The position numbers were made by a program, and so were the translations under genes. From contig JAHQRK010000005.1 in NCBI GenBank assembly GCA_019828595.1, forward strand, positions 2,728,001-2,792,000: 64,000 nucleotides of DNA. Reading direction: 5' to 3'. Under the pieces are notes generated by a model, which was given only the letters and a program-made list of their open reading frames with translations, was not told where the DNA came from and searched no databases. This DNA is from Aphanomyces cochlioides (taxonomy: Eukaryota > Oomycota > Saprolegniomycetes > Saprolegniales > Verrucalvaceae). Shown here in pieces: positions 46,040-55,530 of the stretch. How positions within the stretch are numbered: position 1 is the first letter of the stretch; each line of letters opens with the position of its first letter.

Positions 46040-49000
46040 TTATTCGACTCGTTTGGCTACAATCGGCGTGAACTGGTCGACGTGGAAGCTGCCTTTGCAC
46101 ACCGGGCACTGGATTGTACGGTCGGGCAACTCGAGCTTTTTCCAGCATCGGACGCAGCACAAGTGACCACACGGCGGTGCGCTCGTCGTCTGCACTATGT
46201 CGAAACAAATGCTGCACTGCGGGTTGGCTACGGCTGTTGTTGTCGCCGTCGTAGCGCCAGGATGCTTTCGTTTCTTGAGTCGCTGGAGCTGGTACATGGC
46301 TTGAGCAACGTTGCGAGGAGGAAGCAGTGGTGCAATTCGCTGCAGGAGTGTCGGATGGGGAGCTAGGATTGCTTCAATCTCGTCCAAATGGTTCTTTGGA
46401 TCTCGCATGTACGTGACAAATGCAGTCATGTCTTGTGACGACAAGAGTGTTCGTGCTTGATGCACCAGCAATTCCAGCGACACTGGCGCATCCGTTGACG
46501 ATTTCTTTGCTGGCCGTGAGAGTTCAGTAGGAGGCACGAAGGTCTGTCCGTCGCCTATTGCGACCTGACTTGCAATGACATCAGCAGGCTTTTCAACAGG
46601 GGGCGCTGGAGGGTGTGTGATTTTCTTTGGGGGAACAAAGCCATTGGTGTCGATAGACTTGGTCGGTTTTGTTGTACTCTTCGCGCTTTGAGCTGCTGCT
46701 GTCGCTTGCTCCTTGTTGTGTTTGAAAAAGCGAGTGAGAGCACCATGAGCTGCACCTAGAAATAATATTCTTTCGTCAGTCGATGGTGAAAGGCCAACGA
46801 TGAACCATAAGATGGAATGAGCTGGACGAAAGGCTGTAGCCATTTCGAGAGCGATCCTTTCTGCTGGTGAAATGCAAATCGTTCGTCCAGGAGAATAATT
46901 GCCCCTGTGGCCAAGTCAGAGGATGAAATTCGGAATGAACAAACCATAGTCATGGCGATGGCGAATGACGCGACCGACGGCTTGATTCACAGCACGAGAG
47001 GCTTGCTGGACGTACCATTGATTCCCGCTGAGTTTCTACGCATGGCCACGTAACATAAAGTCGCAATCGAAACTCTTCGCACCATTTCACCGGGTGGCGT
47101 GATGAGATTGTCGAGAAAAGTCTTCTTGAGGACGATCTTGGGATCCTTTGTTGGTGGAAATGGAAGGCCCGTGATAACAACTGCACGGCCATTTTCGTTG
47201 GAGAAGTCAATGCCTTCGCTGACTTTGCCACGACACACGGCGAAGAATATCGCGCCGCCGTTTGGATTTGCCGCAATGCAAGCATGATACGACTGCACGA
47301 CGTCGGCAAACTCGACTCGATTCTTGGGCTCGACAAATATGCTCTAGACAAAAGGTTAGACGGGATACATGACGATACAATCGCTTACTTTGAGACCTTC
47401 CAAACGTTCCCAAATATTGCTGCCTTGAGCTTGCCACTGGGAAATGCACATGTCGAGAATTGAGTAGGATGGAAAGAAAACTAGTAGGCCATTCGGCACG
47501 ACACGAGTAATGTTGACGAGCGTGTTGCCGAGCTCCAAGACGTAGTCGGGCGAATTCCGCGATTCATAGCTCGCATTGAGCTTTTTCCCGGTCACGCCAA
47601 CGCCGACGACACCGACCCAGACTTGGGACGGATCAATAACGTGCGAGTTCTCCAACGTGATGGGAAATGGAACGCCTAGCTCTTTTATGGTTGTATCCAG
47701 CGGTGACAACGTGCCACTAGAGTTGAAGAATAGCCTCGTGATGTTGCTGGTTGTTGAGATTTTTTACCTTGTGAGGATGATGTTGTGCACGTTATTCTCG
47801 ATGAGTTCGTTCATGGCGACACCAGGATGGAAACACCAGTAGTGAAACATTCGCATAGTGGAGTTCACAGGCCGATTTGAAGTCTGCCGCGTCCTTGGCG
47901 CGTTTCTAAGCAAGCAGATGATTAGGATAACTTGACGACTTGCTTCTTACTCTTCTTGAATGTGAACGCGGTATTGCTTAGCCATCTACTAGACAATAAG
48001 CAATCATAGAGATGAAGAAACTTGGACCGCTTGATGGTTTTCCTTGTCGCGAAAGATTGTGCGAAGGAAAGTGAGCAAATGATCGAGTTTGGAATTGCGG
48101 GGGTTGCTCTGGGCGTAGTCGCTCATGGCCTCGATGACTTGCTCTGTGATGGTTGTCACCATGGGCGCTGTGTCGAAGCTGATATTAAATTGCTTGAAAA
48201 AATCAAAGATGAACGAGCCTGGCTACAGTCATTTGTCCATCACACCGCCAAGAATTTGAAGAAATACCTTGGTGCAGCCACCCTTGTCATTAAGTGGAAA
48301 AGTATTGAGACCTGCGAGAATCTCCACGAGTAAGTTTTTCAACGTTGTCGCCGACTACAACGCTTGTAAACGACGCTACCAGGGGAAAAAGCCAACCTGG
48401 GAGCTCAAATACGTATCTTCACCAGGATGAACTCTTCCTGATACAATCAAATTGTGGCATTCGTCTACTTCACGGATGCATCCTTGAATATCCACAGAGG
48501 ATAAGCTATATGACGCTGCTTCGGTGGCTACAGATTCCTAAAGAGCAGAAGATTGTAAAGACTCTGATGGCAACAAGGTTGTGCTTACCACATTGTGCGC
48601 TTCGTCAAAGACTAGAACTGCATTTTCGAGCGTCACGCCGAGCGAATTGCGCACGAATGGTTCGACTAAATAGTTATACGGCATAAAGACAATGTCAGCT
48701 GAAGTGAGCATGTCGCGGCTCAAGTAGAATGGGCAGGTCTACAACATCAGGCTAGAGTGAAGGTTGTAGTGGCAAAAAGAGTTACCTCTCGGCGCTCCAT
48801 GGTCGTCACAAGCTCCTCAATATCCATGATCGGTAGGTTTGCAATGTTTTTCTTGGACTTGACGTATTGGTCATAGCCGAGTTTATACGTGCATCTACGC
48901 CAAAGACAAGTTCTGGTATGGAGATCAACCATGTTACTTTTGAGCTCGCACAGCCAGGCGACATGTGTGGTTTTGCTGCGTGCCACGCATTTTTGAGACT

Positions 49001-49460
49001 TCAGGATGGACACACAGATGCTCTCGTGAGCCCAAAATTGCAACCTTGGGTGAGTATGCAGTTTGTTTGAGTTCTTTGACGACTTGCTTGAGCTGCGAAT
49101 GGGTTCGTGACGCGAAGATGATCTTGGGCAATTTGTTGGTCTCCTCGTTGGCCTCCTCATTGTCGTCAGTCGCTGCATCTTCATATTGAAGTTTTTTCTT
49201 GCCGGATTGACTCTTGAGTTGTTTCTTTCGATGGACACGCCACCCGAGCGTCGCACACAAGAGGCACAGTGTCTACACGTGGTCGTCTCCATGGTATCAT
49301 TGGCACATTTTCTTACTTTGCCAGTTCCAGTCGGGCTTTCTAAGATGGCATTCTGCTTGGATTCCAGTGCGCGGACAACTTTCTCCATGTAGACAAGCTG
49401 CGATTCATACGGCTCAAAGGGAAAGCTCACGGGAACGCCGCAGATGTTGAGCGTCGGCAT
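46040..49460 (-). CDS. RTEL1: RTEL1-like DNA helicase (XPD/FANCJ family) with C-terminal RING
   Basis: Many short introns split the gene. It starts at 49460 with [15 protein letters not shown]. Walker A is E-S-P-T-G-T-G-K/T, with intron 49273-49316 inside the motif. Motif Ia is [11 protein letters not shown]. Fe-S cluster cysteines follow (L-C-V-H-P-E-V, H-T-C-R, K-C-T-Y, T-C-P-F-Y). The DEAH box is V-F-D-E-A-H-N-V, then [25 protein letters not shown] and motif [12 protein letters not shown]. After the helicase, residues read from ~46500 resemble the harmonin-like helical repeat of RTEL1, and 46050-46200 encode a RING (C-S-I-C-F-D...C-P-V-C). RTEL1 unwinds D-loops, T-loops and G-quadruplexes to guard telomeres and replication. 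Some exon borders in 47700-48550 are not fixed. Confidence 0.88.
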
Positions 49461-50481
49461 GGTTGAAAAAAATAGAGGGAAATGCACTGGATATGATGTC
49501 TTTCCATTGGATAAATTATAGCCAATAAAAATAAAATGAAGTACTGTTATTGTCGATTTCATTCTAAATTGTGAGAGGGGTCTCAAATGTATCCATTATT
49601 CCAAATCAATTCGAACTCTATAGCCAATCAGAATTGAGTATTTGTCTTCTTCACAAAAACACACACAAAACACACATTCAAAACTGTACTTTATTGAATG
49701 TACTTTCACATTACACTTGAACTCACTATACCTGAATAGTATTTGAGAATATTTCAATTTTTTGTCAAAAATACAAATTTCAGTGAAAAAGACAATAAAT
49801 AGAGGTATTGTCAATTTCATTCGAAATTGTGATGGTCCGAAATGTATCGATTTTTCAAATCGATCTGCAAATCGCTCAGCCAATCAGAATCGAGTATTTA
49901 CCTAATTCACGCAAAACACACTCAGACACACGTGTAATTAATTTGGGACGTTTGCCATACTTTCCATTTATACAGTACTTGACTTCAGTATGATTGAATC
50001 GATTTGGAATAGAATTCGATTTTGGTAAAAAAATACAAGTTTGGGTGAAAAAGACAATATATGATTGGTTAATATTAACCAATCATTTTATCTCAACACA
50101 TTATATATAACCAATGAAAATTTGGAATTACTTTTCATAATTTAGTCTCACTTCGACACTCAGCCACAACTTTACAAAGTTGATATGGTAAATAAGCTAT
50201 GATCGTTTTGGAGTTCAGCACGGTAATGCGATAAAATATATAGATAGTGCAGTACAGCAGGCGAGAGGCTAATATCAAAAGGTCTAAATGATCGGATTAG
50301 CGGATAAACAGTTAGCCTTTTACCGAAAAAGGATAAGTTTTACTTTAAAGGAATACCATTTAAACTGCCACTTATCATGTATGTACGATCACAATGGAGA
50401 CTCTAATAAGGTCATATAACTATGAAAAAGATGAATAGTTGCTCATCTGACAGTGAACTAACTCACGTCAACTTGAGCTCT
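49461..50481. repeat. Diverged tandem duplication with CCAAT boxes (two ~255-bp copies)
   Basis: About 49548-49799 and 49805-50062 share a long series of blocks in the same order: TTGTC-ATTTCATTC-AAATTGTGA, then AGCCAATCAGAAT-GAGTATTT, CACAAAACACAC, and near the end GTGAAAAAGACAATA. Each copy has AGCCAATCAGAAT. Between the second copy and 50100 is a perfect palindrome (50061-50086). No gene is seen in the 1 kb; part is the RTEL1 promoter (CCAAT at ~49503 and ~49520). Confidence 0.7.
50061..50086. promoter_or_regulatory. Perfect 26-bp palindrome carrying two CCAAT boxes
   Basis: ATGATTGGTTAAT is followed directly by its reverse complement, so the centre is TTAATATTAA and each arm has one CCAAT/ATTGG. 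A dimeric factor could bind; an NF-Y-like role is inferred only from the CCAAT. Confidence 0.55.
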
Positions 50482-50763
50482 TCACTCCTTACCACGCACG
50501 ATGCGAATGGGACTACATGATGGCTTTGACATTGTTGTCGCATTCGTCGACTGCAGAATGGAGGACGACGATACCGCCGTTGCTACAAGCGTGAGCTCGG
50601 GGGCTCCATTGGATTGCTTTTGAGAGCGATCCTCCATGTCGGCATTTGTAGTGTTGGGGTTTGGAGAACTAAATTCGGTAATCGAGGCACTCGCTGGACT
50701 GTAGTCATGACTGCAACTTTGGAAAGCGAGGAACTTCATACTGGAAGAGGGAGCGAGTGGCAT
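50482..50763 (-). CDS. Hypothetical Ser/Asn-rich small protein
   Basis: A 93-codon frame, or 85 codons from a second Met (M-K-F-L-A-F). It is rich in Ser, Thr and Asn and has no domain, membrane span or clear signal peptide. It lies beside the secreted-protein family but does not share its cysteine core. It may be non-coding. Confidence 0.25.
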   Translation of the reverse strand: MPLAPSSSMKFLAFQSCSHDYSPASASITEFSSPNPNTTNADMEDRSQKQSNGAPELTLVATAVSSSSILQSTNATTMSKPSCSPIRIVRGKE

Positions 50764-51188
50764 TCAAAATGATGCTTGTCATGAGCATCCACTTGAGCGG
50801 AGATCGATGAAGCAGTGCTCTCATCACCTATGCTCGCGTATATGCTATGGACACATGAAAAGACTCTTCAACAAGGTGCGTACAGTCGCTGTGGAGTCAA
50901 CTACAACCTAGGAGCACAAGCAATGGGTGGTTGACTGTCATGGAGAGTTTTAATAGTCATGGAGGGTTTTAAACTCTTGATTTCAAAGCTTTTATCCTGT
51001 GGATGATATAAAGTTAACGCTCTTTCTGGAGCTGTGCAGGAAACCTTCTTGCTCCTTGTGGTTGCAACTTCGTCGCCTTCCTACAACCTCAATCTCTTCG
51101 ATACTTGCATCGTCTTCAAAGTGTGCAAAGTCAATCTCGGCAATCTCCAACGCTTCATTTTGCAATTTGCTCTCCAGTCGACAATCCA
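50764..51188. promoter_or_regulatory. Upstream region of the first small secreted protein gene
   Basis: No gene seen. The last ~150 bp (from GAGCTGTGCAGGAAAC near 51029) resemble the upstream DNA of the third paralogue, including CTTCAAAGTGTGCAA at 51114-51128, so 5' leader sequence was duplicated together with the gene. Confidence 0.5.
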
Positions 51189-51452
51189 ATGATGAAGTTT
51201 GCTATCCTTGCAGTGATTGCTGCTCTGGCTGCTGCGACGCCGTCTCTTCGTCAGCAACTCGCTGTGGCTTTTAGCATCCATGAAGATTGTCTTGTCGCTG
51301 CAGATCGACATCTTTTGGAGACAATTGGAGTGCCGGTTGCCCATTTGAACTGCAAGAAACGCCGTGAACTCGTCGAAGTTGCCAAGGCGCAAGAGTTGGA
51401 TACCGTGCGCCAAGAGATCGTCGAGGCGCTTGGTCCCGTCGATACATTTTAA
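51189..51452 (+). CDS. Small secreted protein, C-x20-C family, member 1
   Basis: An 87-residue protein. A signal peptide is clear at 1-16 (M-M-K-F-A-I-L-A-V-I-A-A-L-A-A-A), with likely cleavage before T-P-S-L-R. The family core follows: S-I-H-E-D-C-L-V, D-R-H-L-L, G-V-P-V-A-H-L-N-C-K-K-R-R-E-L. Cys34 and Cys55 are the only cysteines and are 20 residues apart, so one disulfide is likely. The C-terminal part is acidic. The ATG pair at 51189/51192 is chosen because the signal peptide starts there; the open frame upstream is a leader. The function is unknown. In an oomycete it could be an effector or an extracellular peptide; I see no exact RxLR motif. Confidence 0.75.
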   Translation: MMKFAILAVIAALAAATPSLRQQLAVAFSIHEDCLVAADRHLLETIGVPVAHLNCKKRRELVEVAKAQELDTVRQEIVEALGPVDTF

Positions 51453-51741
51453 TGAACAATACGGTCAAGTTGCTTGTCCTTCTTCATAAGACCTTAATGT
51501 GAACGCCTGAGCTTCAGGTCTCTGAAGTGTGAAAACTCGTACTGTACAGAGTTGGAAATGGCGACTTAGGGAAAAGCGTCTGTCTGTCGGGAAATCAATG
51601 AACGCAGGATGTTTTCAAGCTGCAGAGCACTTGTGAGTCGATTGACACGACCCCGAGCATGCGTCAAATAGCCTCAATCTTCAACGAGCGGACAGGATTT
51701 GACGTATTCAATTTACAAGTTTCTTTCATCGTGACATCATC
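51453..51741. other. Spacer between secreted-protein paralogues
   Basis: No coding signal recognised; presumably the 3' end of member 1 and the promoter of member 2. Confidence 0.45.
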
Positions 51742-52020
51742 ATGAAGTGTGCTCTTGTTGCCATGCTTGCAGCTGTGGTTCATGCTGTGCCACCACTGCG
51801 CCAGACGCATCCACTGCGCTATTCTGGTGGTATTCATTCAGAGTGTCTTGTCTACGAAGAGCGTCGGCTGTTGTTGAAACTTGGTGTGCCAATCGCCAAT
51901 TTGGATTGTGGAAACCGCCGTGAACTCTTGGAGGTTTTCCAGGAGAGCGGCGATCCACTTCCGTCCACTTCTTGGACCGAGATGCTCTTGTCATGTCATG
52001 TTGGACTTCAAAAAATCTAA
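51742..52020 (+). CDS. Small secreted protein, C-x20-C family, member 2
   Basis: A 92-residue paralogue. The signal peptide is about residues 1-15 (M-K-C-A-L-V-A-M-L-A-A-V-V-H-A) and the mature start V-P-P-L-R matches the T-P-S-L-R of member 1. The core has G-I-H-S-E-C-L-V, E-R-R-L-L, G-V-P-I-A-N-L-D-C-G-N-R-R-E-L-L-E, with Cys35 and Cys56 again 20 residues apart. It has an extra Cys in the signal peptide and one near the C-terminus (Cys85), so its disulfide pattern may differ. The tail is unlike the other two, which shows that the core, not the tail, is kept. Confidence 0.75.
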   Translation: MKCALVAMLAAVVHAVPPLRQTHPLRYSGGIHSECLVYEERRLLLKLGVPIANLDCGNRRELLEVFQESGDPLPSTSWTEMLLSCHVGLQKI

Positions 52021-52348
52021 ACCTCATGAACATCGGCATGAGATGCCATCAAGGTCATATCCCGCACTGACAAAGCCAACCATCGGCAGAACTACCAGCA
52101 GCTTCAAAGATAGTTATCAAAGGAAGATGCCAGCTAGTTTGGGTGGTAGCTGAGCAGGGTTCACTCTGGTGAGATTGATCGTTGCAGTTTCAGTAGTGGA
52201 GGATTGAGCTCATTGCAGAGAAATCTTTGAGTTGTGCAGGCCTTGAGAGAATTCAACCTTGCCAGCTCGTGTCGCCTTCAAAGTGTGCAAGCTCATTGTC
52301 GTCCAGCTCGCTCGAGTCATTTTTCCACTGCTTGTCGACAGCTCAAGG

Positions 52349-52660
52349 ATGAAACTCGCCATCGTTGGGTTGCTTGCCACCATGACACTCGCGTCGCCAT
52401 CGTTCCGCAAGCTAGCCGAGAAGAACTATCCACTAGACATCCACGCCGATTGTCTTGTGGATCAAGACCGCCGTCTTTTGGATCAAACTGGCGTGCCATA
52501 TCTGCATTTGGACTGTGCCAAGCGTCGAGTGTTGTTGGAGTCAGCCAGGGCTCAAGCTCTCATTATTCGTAACGCAGGTCTGTACGAAGCTCCAGCTCTT
52601 TTGTCTCATGGCCAAGGCATTGATGAAACGCTCAGTCTCCACGAGCCCTATCTCGGATAA
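52349..52660 (+). CDS. Small secreted protein, C-x20-C family, member 3
   Basis: A 103-residue paralogue. The signal peptide covers about 1-15 (M-K-L-A-I-V-G-L-L-A-T-M-T-L-A) and the mature start is S-P-S-F-R. The core is D-I-H-A-D-C-L-V, D-R-R-L-L, G-V-P-Y-L-H-L-D-C-A-K-R-R-V-L-L-E, with Cys35 and Cys56. The C-terminal tail is longer and ends in E-P-Y-L-G. The 5' leader (52231-52348) resembles that of member 1. All three genes run head-to-tail without introns, so they arose by tandem duplication. Confidence 0.75.
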   Translation: MKLAIVGLLATMTLASPSFRKLAEKNYPLDIHADCLVDQDRRLLDQTGVPYLHLDCAKRRVLLESARAQALIIRNAGLYEAPALLSHGQGIDETLSLHEPYLG

Positions 52661-53990
52661 ACATGGAGAAATCTCCCGCCGTAGTCAGTTGGACGGCTTG
52701 CTTTTGCATCGTAATTGTGTGAATCAATGCTTGTTGGCATCGAAGTTGAATGCATCAAGTGCCGTGCATAGGAGAGCTTTACAGTTGACTTCGCATGCTT
52801 AAGATGAAGATGAAGATGCGGCGATGATCTCCATTCAAAACGTGCATATCTGGTAAGGTAAAAAACAGGTCATCGCCGGGTCAGGTCACGCCTCTAGGTC
52901 ACGTGACCAAGACGTGACCAACAGGGTGCGGATTTCATGGATTCGGCCGAATTTGCATTGGTCACACATCAATCTGAGCTTGGTTTATGCCTTGAGCAGT
53001 CCATTTATGAGGTCTGCCGCAGTGAGTCTTTTAAGAAGCTCAATCAGACCGATGACTTGTCACATGCTTTTCTTCGTCCGACATGTTTTTCGAAGATTTC
53101 GCGTCGAAAGAGCTTAAACAGACAAGGTGATCATTGTGTGGGATGGTCGGATCAGTGAAGTCCGAGCTTCTCGCCGCAAGAAAAGGGGGGTGGAAGGTTA
53201 GAGGTCGCCTGGGGCTTTTAGGTGAGCCAGACGCGATCGAAGGAAACGGAGAGGCACGACTGTGGGTTGAAAGTCCGCAGTAGTTGACCGCTGCTGGGGG
53301 AGAGGACGGTGGGGAGGACCGGAAGGGGGTTGGTTGCTCGGTTGCCCACGAGCTACGCCTAGCGTTGACTGGCGTTGGTGAGGGCGATTGACGGTGCGGG
53401 TTTTCGACAGACCCACGGAACTCCTGCAAACTTCTTGGCGCTTAAACTCTCTCGACGGGACGCCACAAACTTAGAGGTTCATTCAACGCCAGCCAAAAAG
53501 AGCTCTGTCTAACTACTGTCTCTGTTTCCTAAGCTACTCCTAACTTCGCACGCATGCGTGTTAATCCGCTTGCTCTCGCTCCTTGATTGATCTTCAGGTC
53601 TTGCTCGCCATCTTCATTGGCCATAAACTTCAGTCGCACGCCCGTAGCCTGCTACCAACACTGACTGACTGCTTGGTCGGCTCCCTCTATTGGCAGTCGT
53701 TGCCCTGGCTCGCTGTGTTCTGCTTTTCCATTCATGCCGCCCGCTCCTTGGCCATAATTCGCACACGGTCAAGCACCGAAATCCACTCGCCATCCACTGT
53801 GATTGGCACTCGTCTGCCAGTAAGATCTCTTCTCCGTGTGTCGGACGTGCGTTGGATCGGTTACGCGAGTGGCGGCTCGCTTTGCCACAAACCACCCCTG
53901 GCAGCTCGTGACGCCACGGGCACAAATGGCTGCCAACCGACGAGCGACACTCGCTGGGCTTCACTTCCTTGGTCCACAAGCGCATTTGAC
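52661..53990. other. Region between secreted family and retroelement-linked ORFs
   Basis: The base composition rises in GC from about 53160. A long open frame from 53583 into 53991 exists but its first 136 codons look like chance. The segment may hold an LTR of the neighbouring retroelement; I could not define LTR ends. Confidence 0.35.
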
Positions 53991-54911
53991 ATGGAAGTCA
54001 GCTTCAACAGTCACCGTCCACACTCGTATCTGTCAAGCGACTCTTCGGACCTTGAGCCAAAACGATCGCTCACGGCCAGTCGCAAGCCAAAAGTCGTACG
54101 CCGCAAAGACAAGATCGTTCGAGACAAGATGAACCAAGCGCTGTCACCACCACCACCGGTCGAGTCGTCGCTACAAGGACCAGGCTCACCGCAAGATGTT
54201 TCGTCGGTGGCGCCGCTTCCCGGGATCTTCTTGGTATCGGGTATGATGGGTGACAACGCCGTCAACTCTCCAGAGCACTCCCCACTACCGCAGGGCAGCG
54301 AATCCGACGATGAGTCCCCGTTTGATGCCAGCACTCCTGGGCCGTTCAGCAACGACCCTATCGAGGAGCTGAAGAACCAAGTTAACCACATCAATCACAT
54401 TCTGGTGCGACTCGACAAGCAAGACGCAGCCATCATTGAGATAAATGGCCGCGTGGCATCACAAGTCTCCATCACAGAGCGACTCAACCGCCAACTGGTT
54501 CAGCAAAAGTCGTCCATCGACAGCGTGGCGAATAGCGTGGTGCAGTATGGTCGGGCCGTGGTCAAACTTGCAGCAGATCTTGACAGCCTCCGACTCGCCG
54601 TACAATCCCAAGGACGCTCACCACGTCGCCGCCCGGACGTCGAATTATGCAGCATGCTGACGAACAAGGGCCATCCGTGTGTAATTCCTTGGCGCGCTGT
54701 CCATATCGTCGCTCCGGGATGCATCCAGCCCAGCCAACTGACAGTCCATCATCCTCACAGACCGAATCTTCACCAGACGAGCCAACGGAATAGCCATCAT
54801 AGTCAATTCTTTGAGCAACACGACATCTTCTTTCCTCTTCATTTTCCTTTTCACCATCGTTGTCGCTCGTCTTCCTCTGGCCATGGCTCTCAACAACCAA
54901 AACAACACTGA
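53991..54911 (+). CDS. Uncharacterised coiled-coil ORF linked to the gypsy region
   Basis: From the ATG at 53991 the frame encodes about 306 residues: a basic, Ser-rich N-terminus (S-S-D-S-S-D-L-E-P-K-R), Pro runs, an acidic middle (E-S-D-D-E-S-P-F-D), and a heptad-like helix (E-E-L-K-N-Q-V-N-H-I-N-H-I-L-V-R-L-D-K-Q). The last ~80 codons look out of frame or degenerate. The DNA is GC-rich like the gypsy element on the opposite strand. No known family. It could be a structural, Gag-like protein of a retroelement or an antisense ORF. Confidence 0.4.
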   Translation: MEVSFNSHRPHSYLSSDSSDLEPKRSLTASRKPKVVRRKDKIVRDKMNQALSPPPPVESSLQGPGSPQDVSSVAPLPGIFLVSGMMGDNAVNSPEHSPLPQGSESDDESPFDASTPGPFSNDPIEELKNQVNHINHILVRLDKQDAAIIEINGRVASQVSITERLNRQLVQQKSSIDSVANSVVQYGRAVVKLAADLDSLRLAVQSQGRSPRRRPDVELCSMLTNKGHPCVIPWRAVHIVAPGCIQPSQLTVHHPHRPNLHQTSQRNSHHSQFFEQHDIFFPLHFPFHHRCRSSSSGHGSQQPKQH

Positions 54912-55397
54912 TCGGATGCACCAAGTGATCGCAGCGGCCAACCAGCAGCTGGGACAGGCGCTTCGAACCCTTCACACCCACCTGGACGACCACAAAACCG
55001 AGTGCAAGCGCGCATTCGGGAAGCTCACCATCAGCAAAACACATTCAGCCACACAATCGCCGAACACGCTCAACTGTTCCATCAATTGCGGCACCAGATC
55101 GCGCTGAAGGACCGTGAAATCCGCCAACTGCAAGAGCGTCACACCGAGCTCGCCCAGGGTGTCATGCGACTGAATGAGTTGCTGGCACAGCACTTGAAGC
55201 AATATCCCCTGGACCATCGCGATGCCAATCGTGACATGAGGGGGCACATGGGCGCACCATGTTTGGGGATTACGCCAGGAGATTTACCTAACACGCCATC
55301 ATGCTCCCATTACAAGGACGAGTGCCCCTTCGGATACAGCTATCACATCGACGGCCATGGTCCTCGCATTGACTCCCCCGCGCTGCCCCTCGACTGA
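54883..55397 (+). pseudogene. Second coiled-coil ORF, frameshifted
   Basis: From the ATG at 54883 the frame reads M-A-L-N-N-Q-N-N-T and a Gln-rich helix (Q-V-I-A-A-A-N-Q-Q-L-G-Q-A-L-R-T-L). Near 55002 the helical reading continues in another frame (I-R-E-A-H-H-Q-Q-N-T-F ... L-K-D-R-E-I-R-Q-L-Q-E-R) to a stop at 55397, so a one-base shift or an unseen intron lies there. The C-terminal part has P-S-C-S-H-Y-K-D-E-C-P-F-G-Y. The family is unknown. Confidence 0.35.
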
Positions 55398-55530
55398 TCG
55401 GCTCGCTTGACACGCTTAGAATCTTCGTAGTATAATCCCATTGCCGATAATACAGGAGCGTTTGTTGATCGATTTCATGAGTCAGTTTGTTCGCGGATTC
55501 TGTGCACCGTCCTCGCTAATCAACTGACCG

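Noticed and set aside
51189..52660. RxLR effector motif in the secreted family
   Set aside because: The proteins have [DE]-R-[HR]-L-L but no R-x-L-R followed by an EER; the similarity is too loose.
53583..53990. N-terminal extension of the ORF starting at 53583
   Set aside because: Starts from a TTG, and the first 136 codons have a composition unlike the following acidic and helical part.
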